Assembly: GCA_907163375.1 (NCBI GenBank)
Contig: CAJQUW010005765.1
Span: forward strand, 62,001-126,000
DNA length: 64,000 nucleotides
From: Prostheceraeus crozeri
Taxonomy: Eukaryota > Platyhelminthes > Polycladida > Euryleptidae
Direction: 5' to 3'
Shown here: positions 10,460-21,708 of the stretch, piece after piece
Layout of the letters: each line of letters begins with the position of its first letter
Position numbering within the stretch: position 1 is the stretch's first letter
The notes under the pieces: generated by a model
The model's database searches: none
Told to the model about the DNA's origin: nothing
Seen by the model: the letters and a program-made list of their open reading frames with translations, nothing else
Translations under genes and position numbers: made by a program

Positions 10460-13400
10460 CACACTTCACCGGAAGTTCGATCAAAACTAAAAAAATACGA
10501 CCCCTAAATGGAGTGCATTTTTAGAAACTATGTGGTCACTAGTCACAGAATATTCATGTCTACAAGATCCTGATTGAGCTGTCTTCGAGAAATTCATAGA
10601 TATCGGAATATGCAGAAAGTATACATAAATTCGTCGGATAAAAGTCTTCACTCAGATTTATGAAGTATTTTGAGATATTCAACAACATTGTATGACACTT
10701 GAGTGGTTATCTACCAGTTTGAACAGTTTAAATGATGAATAAAAGCTAAATAATAGAACACATAGATATCATTAGGGGCTAGAAACACTCCTTTACATAC
10801 TACTTATAAATCGGAATATATATGGCGCAAAATATGCGAAGAAATATGTCAAAAATTGTATAGAATTAACCAAGTGAAATTGTTTTTACGCTAATACTAC
10901 GGTATGCTGTTCGAAAAATGGTTACTTTAATTATTAAAAATCCTTGGCATACACAAATATAATGAAATGACGGTCTCTTTACCCAGAAAATATCAAAAAT
11001 GCCGACAGATCGATTTACCTCTTGTTGATTGATGAAAATACAATAATCAAAATGGAACAATACACGCACCATTCACTATATGTGGCGAGAGTTATATGTT
11101 ATTGTACAATCAAGCAATTTTTTTGCAAAGTCCTTGTGAGACTCATTCACTTTGCCACTCGAGGTCCACAATGTACTGAAATCGGAATGAACTGCTTCCG
11201 AAGCTTGTTCACTAAAAAAAGCGAGACTTATTTTCTTCAATTTGTAGAATTGTCGAAGATGTACAAATACTATATGGACGGCTGTTGTCACAGTGATTCC
11301 GATTTTCAGATAAGCTAAATGGAATCTTTTGATGGAAGTTTCGAAGTCAACATCCAGTTGTTTTCCAAACACTTGATTCACCACATAGTTGAACTCTTGA
11401 AAAGCTGACGCGAACAGTTTGATTACCCTCTCCTGTTGGTGTCTCTCTGCAATTACAGTCAAGCTATCAATATGTTTTAACAGTCGTCTGCACATATTAC
11501 CGGTAAATTCTCCGCCGTGTAATTTTGGCTGAGTTATCCCGATTTCACTCAGCCAGGCTCGCAGCAAAAGATGTAATTCCGGAGGATGAACTACTTGGAT
11601 CAACATCTCCTCATTTTCGCCAAGAATAATTGGATAATGGATACAGCTTTTGTGATTTTTTGCTGAAGCTTGCGGATTATACTTTTTCTTGTGCGTGTAT
11701 AGCTATCTACTTGTTGCTTGATATCATTAATAGTTCTCAGATAATACGAGTGACAAACGTTCTCGTCAGAAAATTTTACTTTTGGACAATCACAATAAAG
11801 ACATGGGAATGTGCTTGAATGCGATTGTAATCCACATAGTATATTTGCCATTTTTAAGTCTACAGCACAGAAGAAATTGAAGTCATTCTGTTTGATCTTT
11901 AAAAGTTCCATGATGTATCTGACATTTTCGTAGGTTTCATCGACGTTGTAGACAATTGCAAGAAGAACGAGTTTTTTCACGCTGGTATCCAGCATGGGTC
12001 GATCAATGAGCTTCCGAGACATGGAATCGGTGTTCTTTTCATAAATATTAAGACAAAATTTGATAAATCCTCCGCCAGAATAAATTCCAATTTTGAAGAA
12101 GGCTTTATCCTGATTGATATTGCGTTGAGAACAAATCATATCAATAAATCCTGGAACGTCTCTACAGAATACCACCGGCTTCAACAATACCGTTTCATTC
12201 CCACAATATTCAAATTCATGAGAGATACAATCGAAGAACTCAGAACACCGTTTATCTCTCATTTGAAGTTGAGGAACAATGTTTGATGCGACGGTATCTC
12301 TACCGAAGATACTTCGTACGAAGGGAATGACTTTCCTTTTCATCTCGTTGTTGGATGCTGATAATGTATTTTGCCATTTCGTTAATTCACTTACATCAAT
12401 AGTCAATAGTGGTCTTGGAAGATCCAACACGAACTCTAAGTGGATTTGGTCCTCCTGAGTAAAGGGCTACTTCATCCGTATCGGAACTTTTAAGCACACT
12501 TGCAGCAAGTAATTCTTGTGTATTCTTATCAGCTGAAGAATACATTTCACGAAGATTGTTGCGTAGCGTAGAAACAGAGCACTTGTGACTTTTACCTCTT
12601 CCATACGGAGATTTGCAAGATCCACAGAGACGAACAGGTAAAATCAAATCACTGCTGGATGTCGACGGGCGCCCTTTCTTTCTTTTCGGAATATTTCTGC
12701 CTGAAAGTCTTGCTGTTTCACATATCGGACAAAAGCACTTAGGACCACTATCAGATCTCGTTTGTGTGGTAAAAGGAACTATGAGGTCAAAATCAAAAGG
12801 AGTAGGAAGTATATCAACTTCTTTCTTTCCATTACTAATCTCTAGTAAATCTGAGCGACATTTAGCACATATCCCATTTGGTAAGCATTGATCAGTTTGG
12901 TCATAGTCTGTAATAAAGTATGAATGAATCCGATCGATGATAATGGCGGTTAAAGGATATTTGGCTTTTTCAAAACATACAATATACACTTTTTTCCTAT
13001 TTTCTTGATGGTTGAGAAAACGTTCTGCATGGTAAGATGACATGACTATAATGATGCAGATATCTTTCTTCTGCGTATTCTACAGTATTACTGATTTCAA
13101 TTCTAATTTCAAATTCTTAAAACACTCATCGATCGCGTTTCACCTCAATGTATCATAGATATCCAATTTTTGTCATTTTGATTCACTATTTCACAACTGC
13201 ATCTCATCTTGTCGTCATACCATCTTGTAATTTGCACTCAAAATGATGAATGTCATGGATATCGTGCATAACAGTATTAAGCATAAACCGTCTAACCATG
13301 TTATAACTAAGGCACTAACAATGTAATTGAATCTCATTACCTGTTAGTCAGTTTGCAGCTGAGAAGTTGAATGTACAGAATTCGTCGAAGGTGCTCTTCG

Positions 13401-13800
13401 ATTTTTGACGTGCCTATTTTTTATGTATATTGCACTATATACATTCCTGTTTATAAGTAGTATGTAAAGGAGTGTTTCTAGCCCCTAATGATATCTATGT
13501 GTTCTATTATTTAGCTTTTATTCATCGTTTAAACTGTTCAAACTGGTAGATAGCCACTCAAGTGTCATACAATGTTGTTTAATATCTCGAAATACTTCAT
13601 AAATCTGAGTGAAGACTTTTATCCGACGAATTTATGTATACTTTCTGCATATTCCGATATCTATGAATTTCTCGAAGACAGCTCAATCAGGATCTTGTAG
13701 ACATATATATTCTGTGACTAGTGACCACATAGTTTCTAAAAATGCACTCCATTTAGGGGTCGTATTTTTTTAGTTTTGATCGACCTTCCGGTGAAGTGTG
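10460..13800 (-). mobile_element. 3.3-kb DNA transposon with 350-bp inverted repeats
   Basis: The outer ends CACACTTCACCGGAAG and CTTCCGGTGAAGTGTG start two long inverted repeats (10460-10809 and 13451-13800), equal in length and nearly identical. A 4-bp direct repeat TTGG lies immediately outside (10456-10459 and 13801-13804). The minus strand between the repeats encodes a broken transposase. A 4-bp duplication plus long inverted repeats fits Sola- or Chapaev-like elements, but the superfamily is not settled. High identity of the repeats suggests a fairly recent insertion. Confidence 0.85.
11076..13043 (-). pseudogene. DDE-type transposase in three frames
   Basis: Three adjoining minus-strand frames cover one protein. 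The first (13043-12396) is cysteine-rich: CLPNGICAKC, CFCPIC, CGSC and a KSHKC pair suggest zinc-binding N-terminal domains. The second (12430-11600) has GIYSGGGFIKFCLNIYEKN and AVDLKMANIL followed by a CLYC pair, a CxxC insertion pattern known in several eukaryotic DDE transposases. The third (11606-11076) holds GGEFTGNMCRRLLKHID and ends TYNSRH. The frame changes near 12400 and near 11600, so the gene needs two shifts and is probably inactive. An expected acidic residue before SGGG appears replaced by tyrosine. Superfamily uncertain. Confidence 0.7.
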
Positions 13801-13820
13801 TTGGGGTGCTATAGCACCCC

Positions 13821-16055
13821 TTAACGTACGTCACCACGTAGTATGCCTCCTAGTTTCGATTTCCAAAGCAAATTTCATAGCTTCAGACATCCTACGAAAA
13901 CATGATTGTAAGTTTTAGTATAGAGGTACTCCAAATCAAAGACCAAATGTACTATCTGCGGTGATGACCCCGCAGTACACTAGCGGTTAACATTAGAAGC
14001 ACCGATACATCATCCCTCGAAACGCTGTTTGAGTCAATTTTGACTCAAATTTCTACTATTTTCAATAATTTATGGTGTGGTGATTTTGCTGTATCAGCTT
14101 CAGTAAAGTGAGACAATTAGCAGACATGTTTTGTGTGGAAGAGAAACTGGTATGACATGTCAGCTGCAAAAAGTACGATAAGATTTTTTTGATGCTTTTA
14201 CAACGCATAAGCGGCATGTTTGTTTCAACCTGTCATCATAGCACCACTGGCAGTCATAAAGTATTTGGGTATTTAGATTATTTCCCCATAATACAACCAT
14301 GCAAGTAAAATTTATTGTGGTCTTAATAACTTCTACACGCACTAACTACATCTTCAAAGATTGCCGTCAAATAATAAAAACATTTTCGATTCAAAAACAT
14401 TTTATTGTCGAAAAATCACAAAAACATCAGTTCGCATATATGAAACAAAGTGATAAATGGAAGACATAATAATTCTACTTTCAGTTACTCGCATAGCAGA
14501 AAATAATACAAATTCCTAATCAGCAAATCGACTAGATGATATAAAATTGAGTCAATCAAGAAATAATATGTTCTTGGCACCGGTTTCTGTCATATCATCA
14601 TCTTGATAATCATCAAAACAATTTAATCAGTTTATACCCTAAGTCTCGGAGAGACAAACTGTAAATGCAAAATATACAATGGATCAATCAATAAAAAGAA
14701 AGCGGTTAATGAAGTGATTTACAGGAAGTAAAAAATGTCATGTTCAAATTATGTATTCCTTTGTTGGAATCACACCGATTATTTACAGAGAAACATGACA
14801 ACTGATGCCTTACACACGAAAACATGCATGTCAAACGAAACAAACTTATATCCTAGTTAATTTGTATAATCTTGCGGTGTGTTAAAATTTGAATGACAGG
14901 AGTCACACAAGCGGTCACAAAAGATATTGACAATCCGTGTTGCGCAACATGGCAAGTCACAGCATCATGTCTAACTTATGGCCGTTCAACCAACACGTAA
15001 TCAAAATATAAGAAAATTCGAGAAGATTGTGGGAGAACATTGTTTTCCTCTTTTTAAAAAAGACGTGTTTGAACTATTTTTGCTTGAATCAGTAGTTATG
15101 AACTTTATGTAGCTGAATGAGTTCAAATACCACATTGATCAATCACCGAGTATTTTTTATATTAATACAAATCCAAATAAAGAGAATCTCTTTTTACTTT
15201 TCAATGAATTACGGTGAATCATGAAATTGGTGATGTGCTGCTTATATTCGCACTTTAGCCTTTCTGTCATTTTTCATTAATTGCTGTTACCTGGTACAAA
15301 AATTTGGTACCTAAGATGAATAGGGGAAACTAGCTAAATATATGCGTAAAATGTGAATCAGCAAGATGATCTACGGGAGAGGGTTTGAAAATCAATAAAT
15401 CAATGCAGCGATTACAGACCAACCTGAAGTTATTAGGAACATATACAGCATGTGAAGAACACTTGCACATCCCCTAAATACAATAAGATACTTAATGATC
15501 AAAAGTATTTAGGTTTTGGTGTATCTAGTGAAGAAAGACGACAAACAGCGAATGACATTCCGCGGGGTGTGGAAGGGTTGGATACAGCCTGTATCTGAAA
15601 CGTGGCCCAAGACATTGTTGACTGACTGAACAGAAATACCAACTACACAACCTGTTCACTGTTTAGATACAGAGTGTAGAAATGCCTCAGGACAACCGAC
15701 GAGTGTCTCTGAATTGAGCATATTCATTTATTCATCTACCTCATCAAGGGAATGGCTACCACTGCCGTCGGAATAGGCAAGTTTAGAGGTTTTGCTTTGA
15801 AGGACAACACGAAACATTACCACTGACCACACGTCAAGATTTCAAATGAATTTAGTATTTGGCTGCTTCGCCTTTACACCAGTCCACGTGCCCTTACTGA
15901 TGGTAAGCCAACCACAAAAACTTTGACCTACGAAACAGGAACAGCTAGCTCAAGCTGCAATCAGAATCCCCGAAAAACTACCAAAACCTCAGTAATAAAT
16001 TTGATACATTAACGCAATGCACTTTCAAGGATAGCGCTAATTAGCGCTCTGAACA
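13821..16055. other. No gene seen
   Basis: This is AT-rich sequence without a convincing open frame, paired repeat or RNA gene. A perfect 16-bp palindrome (AGCGCTAATTAGCGCT, 16034-16049) sits at its right edge. Confidence 0.45.
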
Positions 16056-16056
16056 G

Positions 16057-16200
16057 ATGGTCCGGTGGCCTTGTGGTTAGAGGGTATGATTACACGTCCT
16101 CAAGCTCCAAAGTTGCAGGTTCGAACCTCTTCATGATGGATGTGGCCCAATAGACCGAATCATATCTCATCATGGCTGCTGTGTTTAGGTTTGACAAGAC
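16057..16200 (+). repeat. tRNA-derived SINE
   Basis: The head carries tRNA-like RNA polymerase III promoter boxes: an A-box-like TGGCCTTGTGGTTAGAGG and a B box GGTTCGAACC (16118-16127). The ends do not pair into an acceptor stem and the sequence runs on into a non-tRNA body ending near TCATAACACAC. I therefore call it a SINE rather than a functional tRNA gene. It is unlike the other SINE family in this window (41398 and 56784). Confidence 0.6.
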
Positions 16201-16227
16201 TGCTTAATCATAACACACAAGTATATA

Positions 16228-16894
16228 CCGTAAAATGGGGGTAATTCGGACACCTTTTTTGAGGGTTTTTAAAATTTTTTTGTCATTTGTGATGATGCTA
16301 TGATCCTATAATCCTACATGAACCGCAAATGGGGCGTTATTTACAATATGTAATGACTCGGTAACCTCAAGCCTTGCTGAAATTTGTCTGGATAATTTCT
16401 ACGATGGGTACTTAAAAAAAGAAAAAATGGGGCAATTCGGACACCAACAAGTTTTGTATTTCAATCTGAACAGAAACGATCTAAATCAAATGCAAATGTT
16501 GCAAACTGAAGTTAAAATGAGTCTATGTACACTGGGCACACTCGAAAAAGGGATCAACGCTTCCACCGTTGCACTTGCCACAGAACCACTCGGCACAAGT
16601 AACACATTGGATCGGCAAGTTATCGTAGACCAGACCTACAGCAAAATGTAATTATTCCGCAGATGTGGTGAGTCATACATTGAATTAGTTTTTTTTCGAC
16701 TTTTTTGAATTTCAAATATAATGTAGCTGTGAATACACTGAAAAACATTTTTCGCGTCTATTGATAAATTTCAGTTGATTAATGTATATCTAACTAAAAA
16801 AATGCATTTCGGTCTCACTAGAAGCATCTAACAATTTTCATTAGTCGATTAAAGATAAAAAGTGACCAGGTGTCCGAATTACCCCATTTTACGG
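16228..16894. mobile_element. 667-bp MITE with TA duplication
   Basis: Inverted ends of about 26 bp start CCGTAAAATGGGG and read GTAATTCGGACACC inward. The dinucleotide TA flanks both sides (16226-16227 and 16895-16896), as in Tc1/mariner-type insertions. A third copy of the end motif (ATGGGGCAATTCGGACACC) occurs internally near 16427. The internal open frame at 16427-16651 starts in that repeat and shows no protein motif, so I do not annotate it. Confidence 0.82.
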
Positions 16895-17321
16895 TAAGTA
16901 AAGTAGAGTAAATGGAATAACTCGCTTGTTTATATCTTCTATTTTGAAAGCACTATACAGTAAAAATATCTATGTAATAAGTTATAAATAAGCAATTTGT
17001 CGGTCAGATGTGTTTTCATGGTGATAACGTATTAGTTGGACGACCAGACAATCGGACAGAACGAAATTCAGCAACAAACACTCCATCTAACAAAGAACTC
17101 AATTTATAACAGATATCTACGGCTGGAGACATTATTTTACTTTGAACTATTTACATGTTCAAATGCATTATTTCAATGAATGAAAAAGGTCTCGTGCGTT
17201 TACCAAGAGGAATCTTAGTTACAAGACAGGACGTTTATGATTTCATTTCATCAAAACGGAATTATCAATGAATCTTCTATGATGTCATGGAATGTACAAT
17301 GACTTGATAACTTCTCGTCAA
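16895..17321. other. Sequence downstream of the glycosyltransferase stop
   Basis: This should contain the 3' untranslated region of the minus-strand glycosyltransferase gene. I did not find an unambiguous AATAAA signal on that strand close to the stop, so the transcript end is not placed. Confidence 0.4.
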
Positions 17322-18026
17322 TTATCGAGCCTCATCCACTTCACACGCAACTCTAGGACACCTGTAATACAGGGCAGAAATCCTCCGACTCGATAGACCG
17401 ACAGCCTTTGCAACCAGCACTAACATCTCGATACACAGACCTTTTGCTAATGACCTTCTCGTCCAGCGTCGTGGTAGTGAAGCTGCAGGCGCAGAGCTGA
17501 TCGCCACACTTCCATGATGAAGACATTTACGGGCAGCACCAATGCCGCCCGGCAGCTTGGTTACTCCGAGACCGGAAAGACCATCCATGAGATGTAAATA
17601 GAAGGAGTGCATGAAAAGTCCTTGTTCACCAATAGCGAGAGCCCATTTTCTTGTACTGACGCAGCGAGTAGCATTGAGTGCATGAGAGTACACCGACCAT
17701 CCCAGGTGACGACGCCAAACATACTCATTTGGAACGGCAGCCATGTAACTGAATACTCCCGCAACAACTCCAGGACGATTCAAACACCGCACGATCGCAT
17801 CGTCCCATTTAGGGGCAAGGGTAACATCCGCATGAAGAAAAAGATAGTAAGAACCGGTGGCTTGCTCAATGCCGTATGTTAGCTGAGTGCCCCAACTGGG
17901 TTTGATTTCTTCTGGAAGGCGGTATACTTTAATGCTAATTCCAGATGCTTGACTAGTGATAATATTTCTGAGCCTCATGAATTGTTGCACAGTTTCATCC
18001 GAACTTCTTCCGTCAACAATTATTAC
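17322..18026 (-). CDS. Glycosyltransferase family 2 domain, last exon (exon 4)
   Basis: Predicted residues 425-658 of a four-exon protein, ending at TAA 17324-17322. The acceptor is CATTTTCAG followed by codons VIIVDGRSSDETVQQF, which completes the nucleotide-sugar-binding strand begun in exon 3. The metal-site motif LFLHADVTLAP is at about 486-495 (HAD, D491), GVVAGVF at 510-516, GEQGLF at 557-562, and a conserved-looking PRRWTRRSLAKG at 609-620. It resembles the bacterial GT2 subfamily TIGR04283, named for arsenosugar-type clusters. Oddly, the position where relatives usually carry an acidic ED motif reads PGGIGAA (583-589). Length and order fit one complete GT-A domain. Confidence 0.85.
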   Translation of the reverse strand, partial: VIIVDGRSSDETVQQFMRLRNIITSQASGISIKVYRLPEEIKPSWGTQLTYGIEQATGSYYLFLHADVTLAPKWDDAIVRCLNRPGVVAGVFSYMAAVPNEYVWRRHLGWSVYSHALNATRCVSTRKWALAIGEQGLFMHSFYLHLMDGLSGLGVTKLPGGIGAARKCLHHGSVAISSAPAASLPRRWTRRSLAKGLCIEMLVLVAKAVGLSSRRISALYYRCPRVACEVDEAR

Positions 18027-18595
18027 CTGAAAATGTACCGATGAAAATGATTAATAGTAGTATATCAAACTTTTTGAAAATAATTGAGAAATATAATTTG
18101 AAATAGTTCGTGATTCGGGCTGTGCGCTGGCCGCACCTGCGTGCACCAAAAATTTTATAAGTTTCACTGAAGCAGTTAAGTATAGACGAAATATAATTTC
18201 CTTTTCGCTGTAGGCTGATTGTTCACAAAGACTTTAAGATCTTGAAGGTGGGGTAATTATCTTCTGCTATAAATATTCAGAATTCAATGCAAATTTCATA
18301 AAGTACTGGGAAAATTCAACCAACTTATTAGACTTCTTTTAATTATAATTTGCCAATACTTGCAAGTGACTCCCATCATACCTAGCCGCAACCAGAGAAT
18401 AGCAACTGCAATTAGGAATATTTATTATATTATATCAAAATATATAATAATATATAATAAAATATATATATTAAAATATTATACAATTTTCATGATGTTT
18501 CAACTTCATTACTTAGAAATTTCAAGTTCAAAGGAGAGGAATCGATAAATAGAATTGAATAATGTTCTCCGAGTTGGAATAATCATATTGTATAC

Positions 18596-21111
18596 TTAAA
18601 GGTGTACTCCGGTCAATTTTTTAAGTTGGTCCGTATCGATACTGGAACTTCGGTTCAACTGATTTAGCGCCGTCGGTATGCAACTCGAGGCGGAGTTCTC
18701 TCGCTACGCGTCGAACAATTCTCGGTGATGACGTCAGCTGTGATACGGTGAAGATAAGAGACAGCAGCCAGAACGAGTTTCTGCAGGGAACGAGGCCAAA
18801 AATGAGACCTTCACAGAATAATGTACACTCTATGTCTACTATGAATTCTAGTGAGTTCCTCTTCTTGTCAGACACGATCAAAGAAAAACACGTAAATCCA
18901 ATGGGATGCAGATTGCAGTTTTTTGGCAAAAATGAAATTTTCTATGTTTTCTCTGATTAAGCGAAAAGTACAAAGCCCAGAGTCATAATTTTTGGTATGG
19001 AATGTGTTCAGGTCATTTCCTTTCATGTTCATGCACCCGTCTATAAAGCTAAGCACATGTAGTTTTGGCCAGCCTCTTAACGTCGGCAAACAAAAACATT
19101 TTGAGCAACTTTATCCACATTCAACCACATTGTCGCATACATTGCCGATCAGATGCATGATAATAGCACATGCACATCATAGAAAATGACCTGAAGACAT
19201 TCCATGCCAAAATTTATGACTCTGGGCTTAGTACTTTTCGTTTAATCAGAGAAAACATAGAAAATTTCATTTTAACCAAAAACTGCAATCTGCGTCCCAT
19301 TGGATTTACATGTGTTTTTCTTTGATCCTGTCTGACAAGAAGAGGAACTCAATAGACCTCGGCAGACGCACTGATTCGAAGTAAGCATAGGGTGTACATC
19401 ATTCTGTGAAAGTCTCATTGTCGGCCTCGTTCCCTGCACAAACTCGTGCTGGCTGCCGGACTATGAGGTGTACATCATTCTGTGAAAGTCTCATTGTCGG
19501 CCTCGTTCCCTGCAGAAACTCGTGCTGGCTGCCGGACTAAGGTGCACATCATTCTGTGAAAGTCTCACTTTCGGCCTCGTTCCCTGCAGAAACTCGTTCT
19601 GGCTGCCGGACTATAAGGGACAGCAGCCATACAAAGCGCTGGCTGCAGCACTGAGGTCACCACTGAAGTTGCGCTTGATCAGAACATTTTTCCGATAGCG
19701 TTGTGCGATATTTGCGATACCAATATGGAAGCTTGTATAAATAGTCTACAAAAAAGACTTTGCAATAATGGCTTCAAATACTATCCTTGTACAAACATTT
19801 CTCCCTACAGTTTTGTCAATTTTTTACTCGCAATGATAATGACCACTGCCTCAAAGTTAATTATATCAGTAATAGTTGTATGAGCGCAAAATAAAAAAAC
19901 TCACAAAAAGTACAGCATCCGTGTTCACATATCAACAAACCCGGCAACTGTGTGATATCTTTCTAGAAACTGTGCCAGTAGTATTTGCGATTGTGTCATT
20001 TGTCGCATTAATGCAGATGAAGAGAACATTTTTAGCCTCATCAGGAGAAACAGGAAACAGAGCACATCATCATTATCACCCCGCACTCTAAACAGTTTCC
20101 TAATTTGCGAAACGAATACCTTTGATGATCTGGCATGTCATGAGATGAAAAAAACCCTTGCTGAAGCAAGCTAAAAGTGCAACATGGAAACATAATAAAG
20201 AACACAAAGAATGACTTTTATTCACCATGTATTTTCGATGACTACAAAATCATTTGGATAGCAAAGTTTTACTTTACTTTTCGTGGTTACAACACGACTG
20301 CTTTGTCTGACGCAGTCATCAGTGGTGCGTCGTTAAGTAGTGAAGTAGGACTATTGAAAGATTAGAAACTACAAATAGTATATGCAGAAAGTTACAGGTT
20401 AATTGAAGAAGGAGGAGAACAAAGTCAACTAAAATATTGTATATGCAGCTAGAATTTGTTTGTGCCCGACATTGTATTCTACGTAAAAGCGGCAACGTAA
20501 AACCAATGATTGTTTATCAATCCGAACGGTGTGGCCAAAACATTACTTGAAATTGTTTTGAAGATTACAGAACAAATAATTATTACGAATCAAGTGAATA
20601 GCTTTACTTATCATTTCTACAAAATTACAAACTAAGTTTATAAAATATAAGAGCACCTTGCAGACCTTGACAGGTAAGCATGCATAGGCCTAGTTGATGG
20701 GGGATCGCTTTCGAGCATCTGATCAAAATTCTGCTTCACGAGAAAACTAAAATAAACTCACTGTATGATGTGTATCATCAAATTATAGCCTCTACATGTC
20801 AACATCTACGTATAAGAAGGCTGATAAACTAGGAAAAATTCCCCATTATTCGTGCTGCCTATTTTTGATTCACAAATGACTCCTTTCGCATTGGCCTTCA
20901 CTGTGCTTCTTCGTGAAATCGGCTTTTTATTCACTGCACGGTTGCACGCTACGCCTGCAGACAATGGTGCGCATCACAACTGCTTCATCACGAGCTTCAG
21001 ACAAGCGGATATCTCGAAAAGCAGATCGTTGCAGGGTGCCGGATACGGATAAAAGTGACAGCTGATGTATAAACTTGATTTAAAGACAATAAAATAAAAA
21101 ACGAATTTTAA
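18596..21111. mobile_element. Insertion flanked by TTAA inside the hAT-like copy
   Basis: TTAA occurs at 18596-18599 and 21108-21111, while the uninterrupted relative near 2070 has it once, so the 2.5 kb between was inserted with a 4-bp TTAA duplication. The left end reads TTAAAGGTGTACTCCGG, similar to ends of Kolobok-like elements. The right end is not its inverted copy, so the element is probably composite or degraded. It contains the foldback element at 18771-19613. I see no transposase. The stretch 19630-21107 shows no recognisable feature. Confidence 0.6.
18771..19613. mobile_element. Foldback MITE (TAGTCCGG family), copy A
   Basis: Two long arms (about 18771-19015 and 19195-19470) are reverse complements and the whole matches the element at 62995-63713. 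The left terminal bases are altered. On the right the terminal segment of about 76 bp, ending CTGGCTGCCGGACTA, is present three times in tandem (ends near 19470, 19545 and 19613). The sequence TAAGRGACAGCAGCCA (R is A or G) flanks both sides (18755-18770 and 19614-19629). Open frames in the arms are by-products. Confidence 0.75.
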
Positions 21112-21267
21112 TGATCATTCTTCTGTTGCGACTAAGATTTGCAGATAGAATTAATTAATTCTTAAGTAAAACTGTGCAGTAAAATGTCACTTTGATCAAA
21201 ATTCGAGCGTTTTGGTGCACGGGGCTAAAAACCGGTTCTCGCGAAAGAACCGGTGCACCGGTCAGCA

Positions 21268-21706
21268 AATTTGTGAACTAATTGTAATACTAATTTGTGT
21301 AATAATTGTAGTAAATATATAAAACTCATCATATTGAAGTATCGTCGAACAATCCGTCTATTAGGTAGTTTGTTATTTTAAGAAATTACAATAGGTCTAT
21401 TGGTCATTAGAGATCAAAAGGTCAAATGTAGTGAGATTCTTAATTTTTAGCACTTTTGCATTATTTTTTTAACTCAGCTAAATTTAGCGAAACCTGCAAG
21501 GAAATATGATCGAAAACATCAATAAATCCATGCCAAATTTATAAATTTACTGAAAATATGTAGTGGTAAATTTCAACAGGGCATTTGTTGTAAAATAATC
21601 AGGAATAGTGGATCACTACATGCACAGTGCTGTAATAAAACATGGCCGTCTGATGCCGACCAATATACTTTGATAAAGTTGAACTTTTCACTGTCTAGTA
21701 TCATTG
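21268..21706. other. No gene seen
   Basis: AT-rich intron sequence without a recognisable feature. Confidence 0.4.
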
Positions 21707-21708
21707 TA

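Larger units (their letters stand above)
18116..21262. mobile_element. hAT-like non-autonomous element, copy 2, interrupted
   Basis: Two blocks (18116-18595 and 21112-21262) match the left and right parts of the element at 1310-2247, starting GGGCTGTGCGCTGGCC and ending with the paired GGTGCACCGG words. They are separated by 2.5 kb of unrelated DNA inserted at a TTAA. The last dozen bases of the right end are missing. It lies about 90 bp inside intron 3 from the exon 4 acceptor. Confidence 0.72.

Noticed and set aside
12613-12891. Plus-strand 92-codon frame opposite the transposase
   Set aside because: Shadow of the cysteine-rich transposase frame on minus; no motif of its own.
16057-16140. 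Functional tRNA gene
   Set aside because: A and B boxes are present but the 5' and 3' ends do not form an acceptor stem, so a SINE head is the better reading.
18621-19189. Several 60-100-codon frames on both strands
   Set aside because: They lie in the arms of a foldback element that recurs at 62995-63713, where the matching frames are not preserved as proteins.
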